Origin: Trematomus loennbergii
Taxonomy: Eukaryota; Chordata; Actinopteri; Perciformes; Nototheniidae
Assembly: GCA_012861695.1 (NCBI GenBank)
Contig: JAAOOA010000127.1
Location: 21,643,267 to 21,707,266, forward strand
Length of the DNA: 64,000 nucleotides
Reading direction: 5' to 3'
This document shows positions 18,063-58,250 of this stretch, in pieces. Below the pieces are notes generated by a model. It saw only the letters and a program-made list of their open reading frames with translations, had not been told where the DNA came from and did no database searches. The translations under genes were made by a program, and so were the position numbers. Each line of letters begins with the position of its first letter. Position 1 is the first letter of the stretch.

Positions 18063-20314
18063 ATGGAGGACAGCAACAGCACGCCGTCCATCTCCAGCAC
18101 ACATCCTGGCTTCATCTACGCCGAGGGGGTGACTGTTGCGTCCACCATCTTCCCCGGGTGGGCTACAGTATACTGGCTTTCCTCATGTTCATCAACACAG
18201 TGTTCTCGGTGTTCAACAACAGTCTGGTGATAACCGTGATGCTGAGGAACCCGTCTCTCCTGCATCCCATGAACGTGTTAATCTTCAGCCTCGCAGTGTC
18301 TGACCTCATGATCGGCCTGTGCGGATCTCTGGTCGTCACCATCACCAACTACCAAGGCCATCTCTTTATCGGACACGCAGCCTGCATCTTCCAGGGATTT
18401 GCAGTCAATTATTTTGGTAAGTGGAGCCCTTTCTTTTGGAGAGAGCAGTTTGTGCTCTATGGACTTTTTGTGAGCAATTTAGTTGTTTTTTCTCTGTGCC
18501 TTGGGGTCAGTCTTTGAGAAACACAATAAACACAATTGTAAGGCTAAAATATCAATCTATTTCTTTCACTTCACCTTATCTCAGTATGTTTTGTAGCTTC
18601 ACAAACACATCTATGTTTTGGCTCAGCTTGAAGCTTTTTAAAAATGTCTCTTATCAGATGTTGTCAATTCAATTTTTCTTTCTTGAAAAATGTGTTTTTC
18701 TGATTTAAAGTTTCAATGCAATTCAAAGCACACGCAGTAGCTTTTCTTTCAGAGCTTTCAACAACATAGCTTTCTCAGTGGATGGAGCTTGCTCAATTTG
18801 TTATGGAGATATTGAAGATGCAAGCACCGTTCTCTGAGAGCATCCATGAGAATTAGTGAAAATCTCCAGAAAAAAAGAGTAGTTTGACTTTAAGCTTCGT
18901 TTTTTTTTTTAAATGAATTGCTCTTTCCTAGGTCTGGTATCTCTCTGCACTCTGACGCTGCTTGCCTACGAGCGTTACAATGTGGTGTGTAAGCCCAAAG
19001 AGGGTCTGAAGATGAGCATGCGGAGAAGCATCGTCGGCTTGCTACTTGTCTGGTTCTTCTGCTTGTTTTGGGCGGTCGCTCCTTTATTGGGCTGGAGCTC
19101 CTACGGACCTGAGGGGGTCCAGACGTCCTGCTCTCTGGCCTGGGAGGAGCGGTCGTGGAGCAACTACAGCTACCTCATCCTCTACACACTCCTCTGCTTC
19201 ATTTTGCCTGTTATAATCATCATCTACTGCTACTCCAAAGTGCTCAAATCCATGAACAAGGTGGGCCCAATAATGGCTTCTGTATATTCATTACACTTTA
19301 ACACCATTAGAAGTAGATTTAAAACTCATACCCACATACTCGTGTTTGCAATTAACCACCTACTGACTAAATGGAGCTGTTAGCCTTTAATGGGAGTCAC
19401 ATTTCCTTTCTACTCGCAGCTGAACAGGAGTGTGGAGCTGCAGGGTGGGCGTTCCAGCAAGAAGGAGAATGACCATGCCATCACTATGGTCCTGGCCATG
19501 ATCTCTGCTTTTTTTGTGTGCTGGCTGCCCTACACGGTGCTGTCAGTGGTGGTCGTTGTGGATCCGGAGCTCTACATCCCTCCTCTGGTTGCCACCATAC
19601 CCATGTACTTTGCTAAAACCAGCCCTGTCTATAACCCTATCATCTACTTCCTTACCAACAAGCAGGTAAGCAGCTGTGAAATTGAAAATCAAATCAACTC
19701 AAAGCTCATTTAAAGCCAAATATCACAAAGCAGCTTGTCTCAGTGGGCTTTACAGATAAAAAAACATGAATTACAGTGCTAAAGGAGATATAAAATGAAA
19801 ATAAAATAATAAAAGACAAGATAGAATGTAAAATACAAATAACAAAATAAATAATAAAATAAATATTTATATATATAATTAAATGAGACACCAAAATGAG
19901 AATAAGAATATAATAAAACAAGAAATACCATAAAATGTACCCAACATAGGGTAATCTTAAACCAGCTTGAACTATCTGCTTTTTTTTAAAGGAAAATCTT
20001 CAGCACACTCTTAAAAGTTTGGACACTGTCTGCCTCCCTCATAAAAACAGGAAGTTGATTCCAAAGAAAGGGGGCTTGCTAGCTGGAAAGGCATGCTCAG
20101 TCAAATTGATTTGAATTGCATGTGAAATTAAAGCTCATGCATTTGGTTTCTTTATGTCCAACAGTTCCGTGACGCCGCTCTGGAGGTGTTGTCGTGCGGT
20201 CACTTCATACCTCGCGCTCACACTGCTGTCAGCATCAACATGCAGACCTTGAACAGGAGGAGCCGGCTGGCTGCCTTGAGCAACAAATCGCACAGCAGGG
20301 TGTTGCCTCTGTGA
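18063..20314 (+). CDS. parietopsin: Parietopsin (non-visual Go-type opsin), with one frameshift in exon 1
   Basis: This is a retinal-binding photoreceptor GPCR of the pineal/parietal organ. Exons: 18063-18416, 18932-19260, 19420-19665 and 20165-20314, giving about 359 residues once the frame is followed. Key residues are the Schiff-base lysine in YFAKTSPVYNP, ERY at the end of TM3, cysteines in HAACIFQGF and GVQTSCSLAW, and NPIIY in TM7. The vertebrate counterion position (113) is Gln (CIFQGF), while Glu is present at position 181 (YGPEGVQ). A Gln-113/Glu-181 arrangement with FAVNYFG and ERSWSNYSYL is characteristic of parietopsin. Near 18151-18158 one base is missing in a C/G run: the N-terminal frame reads on into FPGWATVYW, and TM1 (GYSILAFLMF) resumes in another frame. 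The rest is intact, so an assembly indel is likelier than a pseudogene, but both are possible. Confidence 0.9.
19695..19770 (+). repeat. Interspersed repeat copy B in parietopsin intron 3
   Basis: AGCCAAATATCACAAAGCAG followed by TGTCTCAGTGGGCTTTACAG matches the repeat at 7795-7900 in word order. It starts about 30 bp after the exon 3 donor. An AT-rich segment of TAAAATAA words follows (19780-19930). Confidence 0.5.
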
Positions 20315-20685
20315 CCTCCTCCAGAAAAAACCAAGAAGCTGCCATGGTTGTCATCGTTTGCCTCTTTAAGGACGCAGACCATCTACAGGCCCATGTCTCT
20401 CCGAGGGGTCCGACCTGCAGCCCAGTGAGAGCAGATCGGCTCATTGACTGATGGATTGAAGATGGACATAATAAGTGGAAAACCTTATAAAACACAGTAA
20501 TGCAATCCAATCCTTTCCAAAATGTTGATTATAAAAGAATTTGGTTGATTTTGTCTGAAAGGTAGTTTTGTAATTGTATTGAATTGCATTATATTGCAAG
20601 GTTTTCCTTTAGTTATTGTCCATTCCATTTTTCTAGAACAAAGTGTTCAGTAATACCGGTTTTATTTCTGTGATTTGTGTAGACC

Positions 20686-20691
20686 AATAAA
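20686..20691 (+). terminator. Polyadenylation signal candidate for parietopsin
   Basis: AATAAA lies about 370 bp after the parietopsin stop codon. A further AATAAA occurs near 20757. Confidence 0.45.
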
Positions 20692-20699
20692 CGTTAACC

Positions 20700-22090
20700 T
20701 TTTTCATATTGATGTTTCCAGGTGTGTACTTTATGCATGTGGGGAAACTAGCCAAAAATAAAGGGGGTTTAGCATTTTTAACAAGACTATAGGCAAGTGA
20801 AATACAGCCAGATTGTAAAGAGAGACTGGGAGGAAGTGAAACCTTTGACCCCTGTGATGTTGTTTATAAATAAAATGCACTTGACCTTTGTACATGTTTT
20901 GTGAAAAGATACTCCTTTCTGAAGGTCGGGTTACATGTTAGGGAAATTGGTGAAAAGCATTTGTGTGGCATGAAATATGATTCATATCTAGTAGATTGTG
21001 CTGCCCTTTTTGGAAACAAATACTCTGCTAGTTATACACATACTGCTCGGCAACTCTTCCCATGTTACATTAGTATGCAAATAAATGAAATCGATGTCGA
21101 CCATAGCCAGCTCCACCGTGTCATCAACACTGACAGCTCGGACAAATAACGTACAAGGCCTCACGCTCGCCAACACTCACACTTCGCAGGAGTGTGCTGC
21201 ACAGAACACACTATTAGATTGCTGCAAGGTATACATGCATAATTTCCCTCATAAGCACCTGTGTGAATACAGGATTTACTCAGAACAATTACTAACCCGT
21301 TTCAGGAAAGCTGCAAAGGCAACATAATATGCTCTCACACTGTGTGGCTGGCCTTAATCCATAGGAGTAGCATAATGAATATAAATCAGTTCTGTAATAC
21401 CCACTAAATCAAGATCATGGGGCGTTTGGGTGCACTCGTTGTCGAGCCTGCTACACATCTCACTTTGCTCATGTTTTAGCAATGGGAAGTCAGTCAGGCT
21501 GTGAAATGCTGCTTGCTATGCTTTTCTTGCCTGGCTTACTTTGTGCTATTTCAATTTCTTATTTATATGCTCAATATTGTCATTATTAATTAAATAGGTG
21601 CTATAATTAGTATTTTTATAAATAGAACTCAGAGGGGGGTTTGGGTTCAGAAAAGTAATGACAAATCTGAGTCTCATTCAAAGCCAGGACATTGTGTTTA
21701 TATGGTCCACGCATGAGTCCACACTGAGTCACCCACAAGGATTGATATGAATCACTGAATAAAAACAAAGAAAAAGGACACAAATAATGAGTGTTCTGAT
21801 TGTTGACTTAGTGCTAGCAACTGCAATGTTTTGATCTCAGAGAATTATATAATCTACCTTATTTATTGTATGTGTTCTTTCTGTTTATTAAAATATGATT
21901 AAATGCAGCATCTTTTCACAATAAACCTTGAGTATATAAACTGACAATTCTTATTTTTACAAAAAGCTGAATTATGTGTCATATACCTCACGTCCTTGAG
22001 ACTTGATGGTAAGAATTGATTGCAAACTGCAAACATTTTGTTTTTCATTCTCATAGTCCTTAGAAGTTTCTTTCATGTTTCCTGGAGCTC
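20700..22090. other. Intergenic stretch after parietopsin
   Basis: No gene is supported. ORFs at 20901-21149 and 21085-21327 have no recognised domain or splice context. No clear repeat ends were seen. Confidence 0.4.
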
Positions 22091-22094
22091 ATCG

Positions 22095-22670
22095 TTAGTG
22101 ACCATCATGTTCTTCGTTACCCTTCTCCCCCCGATTGCTCAGTTTGGCGGTCCGCCCCAGGTGGAGTGGTGGTTGCTCTAAACGTCTTCCCTTAAAGAAT
22201 TCAAATGTGCCTATGGGAACCTCGAGTGCAGCAGATCTGATCCTAGCCTTCCCCAAATCTGTACTCCAACGCCATTCATTAAGTTCCTTTGAACTCAAGG
22301 CTTGTTTTTTTCCCCTCATATATGCATTATAATCTGTTAGACCTTAAAGAGACTTTCCAAATCATGTCCAATCAGGTTAATTCACTGCATGTGTCAATGT
22401 GTAATCACTTTTTAGAGACAATCAAGAGAAACGGGAAGCACATAAGGGACATTTTAAGGGTCATGGAAAAGGTTCTGAGAACTGAAGTCAATGTGATATT
22501 CCAGTCTTTTCCTTTTAATAAAATTGTCGAAATATCTAAAATCCCTATGGGGTTTTTACGGAGTATTGTTGGGGTATTGTAGAATGGTCTGTTATTTAAA
22601 AAGTGCAAACTATTGTTGCAAGAGGCTGCAACTTGATAAAATGTAAAAATGGGTCTGAATACTTTCCAAA
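22095..22670 (-). mobile_element. Decayed Tc1-like transposon fragment
   Basis: The minus strand at 22319-22095 encodes MRGKKQALSSKELNEW, then LGKARIRSAALEVPIGTFEF and RTAKLSNRGEKGNEE. This is the helix-turn-helix N-terminal part of fish Tc1 transposases, with internal deletions. Continuing outward, CTTTCCAAATCATGTCCAAT (22350) and GGGTCTGAATACTTTCC (22650) are the usual non-coding sequence between the ORF and the terminal repeat. The DDE catalytic part is absent. Confidence 0.8.
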
Positions 22671-23648
22671 AAAAAGTTATTTGCATCACGGCACATACTC
22701 AGTGGTGGGTGCCCTGTTGTGATTGGTATATATATTGGGCCGTTGTTAAAAATAGATTGGGTGATTTTGTCTCGCTACTTATTTTGTCCTGTTCCCTCCC
22801 ACTTGTTTGGCACGTTTGATGTACCATCGTCCCTTTTTATCACAAGTACTCTTTCTATTTTTATATATTGCTCATTATGTTATGTCTTAGCGTATGGCGT
22901 CCTAAAAACAGTCATTTGCTTAGTGCCAGACATTCCATAAGTGGCTTTTTGCTTCATCACAGTTTCTTTTCAAAAACTTGTTTGTATCTACACAATGTTG
23001 ACAGACACATGATCAGTTTAATTTGTGGGATGGTCTGAAGGAAAATGTATTTTGTTGATATAATCCCAGATTTGGCCTAGACCATAAGCTTCCACATTCG
23101 AAGCAAAGAGCATTTCACACTTTACCTCCAAACAGGATTACACAATGCTATTCTATAATCCAGCAGCATGGCTCCCTTTATTTCCTGAGCCAATTCAGGA
23201 ACTCCCAAGTCATCCATCTGCTTAATGCAAGGCTTTTAACCCTGTTGTGAGGTACTGTAATAAAGGAAATGGACAGCTGTTCACGTCACACATCCTGCAT
23301 GTATATCCGATGCACCTTAGTGCCATACCATCAGCCTTATTGCATATCTACTTTTGAGACAGTAGTAACGTAAATACTTTTCAATTAACAACCATCCCTT
23401 TTTCCATTCCTCTGTGCTGTGGACACACTGCACAGTCTTTAATGAATGTTAACAGTGAGGACTCCCAGGTGACCTGCTGCGGCAGTGGAGTGATAATGAA
23501 AAGGGCGGATACTTATCAGAGCTACAGGTTCCCCCATTAATATTATTCACTCAGTGGAGAATCACTTGTCAGCAAGCAAAGCAGGCTCACTGCGGCGTAG
23601 AGAGAATGAAGATACAGAACTGAACATGTTGACTCTTTGAACCTGGAG
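22670..23648. other. Intergenic stretch upstream of the orphan GPCR
   Basis: No gene is seen. An in-frame stop at 23607-23609 limits the GPCR reading frame. The stretch should include its promoter and 5' UTR, but no convincing core motif was found. Confidence 0.4.
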
Positions 23649-25691
23649 ATGAGAGGCGAGCTCACACCTGCATGGGACTCTGGGAACACCACCTTTTGGG
23701 AGGAGTACTCTGACATTGCCTTTGTAGTTGCCAACAGCTTGATCCTGTTGATCACCTGTGCCGTGGGGATTGCAGCAAATCTTTTTGTCATACTGGCAGT
23801 TTATCAACAAAAATCCCTGCAAAATGTGAACAATGCACTGGTGGTGAACCTCGCAGTCATAGACCTCCTGAGATGTGTGATTGACTGCCCCATTCTCCTA
23901 ACCATAGTCATCACTGTGAACCACAGAGGACATGTACACCAGTTAATCTGTGATACACAAGTGGTCTCTTTCTCTTTCAGCTGCTGTATCCAACTGTTGA
24001 CTCTGGCCAGTATCAGCGCAGAGCGGTACCAGGCCATCGCCCGACCCTTCACCACCACTCAGAGGCGAAGACGGATTATGGTTTTGATTCCTCTAATGTG
24101 GACCTTGGCTATTCTGGTTGCTGCCTTTTGTCTGATACTCATGAAGGACTCTCCGGTGCATGAAAGATGCACAGGACTATCAATGGAAACATCATCCAGC
24201 TATGACACCTTTGGACTTTACATGTTGTTCCCACTGTGGGCAGCTTGCATTAGTGTTATCATTGGATTCTACACAAGCATATTTCTCCTTGTGAGAACAC
24301 ACAATCGCAAAATATTTGACAAAGGTTCTTTTCCTCTTTCAAAGAAAGACAAAACAGAAGATGAGCAGAAGAAAGAAGAAACCACAGCAGTGGAAAATGG
24401 ACACGGAAAATCTGAGCAAAACCTGAGCAAAAGTGTTGCTGGGGGGAAACTACCGGCTGAACAAAATATTTCTAACAAAGATTCTGCGGATGCTATACTG
24501 GCCTCGACAAAAGCTCCACAATGTGCATCACTTGGTTCAGAGATTAAAAAGGAATTAAAAAACACATTAGTGATATCTGACTTGGAAACAGAAACACTTC
24601 ATCCCCCTGCATTGCAGGTTGCAGAGCAGTCTGAGACGAAGCCTTTTAAAGCAGAGCAGCCCAATCTGTGTGGCACAGACTTTGAGGCGAAACTATCAAA
24701 TGGAGATGCTGCTGCTAGTGTTAAGAGCTCAACCACAAAGCCACAGAAGGTGTCAAGCAATTTCAACACAGAAAAGCCGTCCAAAGAAAGAGTGAACATC
24801 GACGAAGTGCCCTCTGAAATGAAAGAAGCCAGCCCCCATGCTCACTCGTCTGCACAGTTAGAAAATCCCGAACCCACTTCTGTTTTACTGATTGAACCAA
24901 AACAAGATAAGAGCAACAATGGAGGAGAAACACTGAATGTTTCTACAGCAGATCAGGGGTCTTCATTACCCCCCGGCTCAAGTAATGTCCCAGAAGCAGA
25001 AGCTACTAAACAAGACACACAGGTGGAAGGTGCTGTTTGCATGATGCCTTCCAAAGCAAGCAGAGAGAGAGGAAGCAAAAAGAAGGAGAGCAAAATGGCG
25101 AAGCGTGCTGGCTACATCATTATAACCTTCCTCTTGTTCTGGCTACCACTGATCATCACTATCCTGATTAATTGTGTTGTTCACGGAAACAAAAACCCAC
25201 AGGTACGTATTTGTTTGGTAAGGGTTGAACTTCTACTGTCTTTTTATGTGTAAAAGGTTTTAGTTTGTAGTGGATGAAAGAATAACTGTGCTTTATACCC
25301 AAGCCTTAAGAATGTCATGATTGTGCACACTATATGTGATTTATATAGATGTATATGCTGCAGTAATATATCCAGACTTTGAATGTAAAGGGGCTGCTTC
25401 GGCATAAAATATATGATATACACATCTGACACGTATTCAGAGCCCAAGGTTTAAACGCTTTATTCTTTAGATTGATAGAATTACTCCAAGTTTGATCTGT
25501 TCTCTAACACTTTATCATTTCCTGTGATTTTTCAGGTGAAAGTCATTAAGGAAGTGGAGATCCTGTCAGTGTCTGTCACCTGCATCACATCACTGAGTAA
25601 CCCAATCATATATGCAGCAGTGAACCCTCAGTTTAGGACGGAGTTTTATAGGTTGAAAACAAAATGTGTGTCCAGATTCACTAAGAAGTGA
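23649..25691 (+). CDS. Orphan rhodopsin-family GPCR with a very long third intracellular loop
   Basis: Two coding exons, 23649-25202 and 25536-25691, give 569 residues; the ATG is the first after an in-frame stop. Seven membrane segments are visible, with an N-glycosylation site (NTT) before TM1, NLAVIDLL in TM2, C in QLICDTQ paired with C in HERCTGL, and ERY at residues 125-127. Intracellular loop 3 spans about residues 222-482 and is rich in Lys, Glu, Ser and Thr. FWLP lies in TM6, NPIIYAAVNPQFR in TM7 and helix 8, and the tail is short and basic. There is no lysine at the retinal position of TM7 and no Asp at the aminergic TM3 position (Phe there), so it is neither an opsin nor a classical amine receptor. 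I do not recognise the ortholog. The intron falls between TM6 and TM7. Gq/Gi coupling cannot be judged from sequence. Confidence 0.85.
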
Positions 25692-27555
25692 TCATATTTC
25701 CACTTCTGACTACTTTTCTTTAGACCAAATTCAATATACAGTATGTAACTGAATACTAGAATGGTTTCTAGTCATTGTTCAAATAGTAACAAAGTTAAAC
25801 CCCAGACGTCAAAGTGTGAATTTTAATTTGGGTATCGGAGGCTTTATTATTTGATAAGCCGCTGTGTTATCTTAGATTTTATGCAGCCTGACTTCACAGC
25901 GGTTATTTAACACGGTAGAGCGGAGACGCTGCATGCTGGGAGAAACAGCCTGGTCCTACGCAGCGGCCTCAGCAGGGGGCCGCAGCGGAGGCCTCTGTCA
26001 AACAATCACTGAGGCCCGCCTGTCTGTCTCCAGAGACCCCGCAGCAGAGACCCACCACTGGGACAGTCAGGCCCTCACATGTCCTCCAGCAGCACCTAAT
26101 TATTATCCCATCCTATTATTATTAGCTCTTTGAGTAATCAGGCAAAACATGATGAAATCCACCTAAGTGCACCCTATTAAAAACAAAAGACATGGGTCGT
26201 TTAATGGGTTTTTCAGTAGAGCTACAGTATTTATTCTATCCACTGCACCAAATGCACAATGTGTGATTATTTATCCCTTTTTCCTCACCCATGACAAGAT
26301 TTTCATTTCATTAAAAGCAAAGAATTTACATCATAACATACCAGGCTCATTGTGTTTCCTTTCATTAATCTCATTTTTACTGACAACCTCCGACAAGAAG
26401 ACATACTTTTAATAAAACAGAACTCTGCAATGACAGCATGCAAATCCTTAATTCAACCAGTTAACAGACAGAAATAGTATGGCAACAACTGTCAACTAAA
26501 TCTAGAAATAAGAGAAGCCAACTTCAAATGCATTTGATAAATTCTAACTGAGATATTTACAATATGAAAAATGTACAAAATGGTCCTTTAACACAGTGAA
26601 ATCTACCAAGTCTCGCTGATTATAATGAATATTAGAATTTAAGAGCAACTCAGTGGAATTGATGTCCAACACTCTTTCATATGGTTTAAGTCAACATTAG
26701 GGTTAGTATTAGTTAAGTGTTGCGGAGAACATTAACGTATATCTCTACCTTGTGACCTAACTAATACTGTATGTACCCTGTATAGTTCGCAATATCAATT
26801 GTTAATTAATGACAATGGCTTTCACATAGATCCATATCAGAATGTCAAATATGTAAATTAACACAGATTCTGTCATTTTGACTTTCATTTGCACATTTCA
26901 CAAACATGTCATGATGCGAAGCATATTTTACTCATCAAGCGATGACACCAACCAGTTAATGAGTCAGTTAATGAATATTCACAACAGTTATCCATTCCAG
27001 TGGATGCATGTTTTCTGAATTTACAACAGTGAGGGGACTATTGGAAAGCAGTTCATTGAGAATTAAATCTATTTAAGTGGGTGGTGAGTGAATGTTTCTT
27101 CTGTGTAAGTATTCAGATTTAATATTCACAAAGATGGCCCTTGGTTAATGAATATGTGTGCTTTGTCATCAGAGGCCATGATGAATGACCTTGTAACGTC
27201 TGCCTCTCCTCCTTTGAACCAGAAGACAACAATTACAACTACATTACATATTCAAAAATAAAGTTTCTCAGTATTTTTAGGCAACAACGATAACCACGCA
27301 GTCCAAACACTCCCGTTGCTCTGCTGTGCTTAATGGAGCAAGATCTGCTGGTTCGCTCATGTATCCAAGGCAGCCGTCCACATCATTGTAATACCATGCA
27401 GAGTTTGACATCAGATGAGATCACTACTTCAAAAAACCCAGATTTCTGCTAATCTTATAATCCCTCTAGATTATGGCAGGTTGATGCTCGGTGGTCCCTC
27501 TCCTCAGCATCTGGTGCTTCTTGAGACCAGTTTGCTGATCAGATAAGCATGACAT
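25692..27555. other. Intergenic/3' flank between the orphan GPCR and kcnd2
   Basis: The two genes converge here, so this holds both 3' UTRs. There is a GC-richer island near 25910-26090 and otherwise AT-rich sequence. No gene or clear transposon end was recognised. Confidence 0.4.
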
Positions 27556-57389
<29,834 letters not shown>

Positions 57390-58250
57390 GCTGGCCTACA
57401 GTGTTTAATATAACCCTGCTCCGGTTATCACAGTGCTATGGTTCAGAGACGAATTGCATCTGCAGGAAGAACAGCAGATAGAAACTGGTGGTTAGGCGTT
57501 TGGAGCACCTAGGCTTAACAGAATGTGATAAGAAAACCCCCAAACCCATTTACTTAATCTGGCAATGCGCATAGCACTGATGAGTATCACTCTCAAAGCC
57601 TGTAACTGTTCATGTTATGGAAGCTCATACTTTGCGGCAGAATATGAATTGGCTTTGGAAAACGTCACCCATCAATAAGCAGGAATGAAAGTAAAAGAAA
57701 ACCACCCACCTTAGGGAAGGCTGTTCTTTAAACTGCATCCACGGCGAGTTTAATACAAAATAGCGATCCTCGGAAGAGAACACTGCAGCCAGACGATAGA
57801 GGAAAAACAAGAATATCGTCGCATCAACAAGTTAAACAAACGGAGCAGCAGTTTCTCAGCAGAGAGTGGTCAGCCGTCCAAGCGCGATCTTTTTCTCTCT
57901 CCCTCTCTCTCTCTTCTTTTCATCCGCAAAGCAACGGTGCTCAGTTGCATGCGTTTTTCTCCCGTTGCAGCTACTCCTCAATAAACTCCTATTCCTCTCG
58001 TCGACTGCAAGACCACCCTCCCCCCTCCTCACCACCAAGCTCCGACTGTGGAGAGAGGAGAGAAAATCATATGCAGAGAGAGGAGTGGTCCTATCTGCAC
58101 CCAGAAATTCCTCTGCCGCTCCTCTGTGGGGAGACTAATCAATGCGTAATGGTAAAGGAGGCGGCATCTCCAGCAGCTCAAGTTATTGCTTATGTGTGTT
58201 TGTTTTCTCCCGCTGTACACCGTGAACCCTCACGATTTGACTTCTAAAAT
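57390..58250 (-). promoter_or_regulatory. Probable kcnd2 5' UTR and promoter region
   Basis: Directly upstream of the kcnd2 ATG. It includes a pyrimidine-rich tract on the plus strand (57888-57920, purine-rich on the coding strand) and a somewhat GC-richer stretch at 57860-58130. The transcription start cannot be placed from sequence alone. Confidence 0.35.

Noticed and set aside
24269..24565. Minus-strand ORFs under the orphan GPCR
   Set aside because: They are antisense shadows of the long loop-3 coding sequence, with no domains or splice sites.
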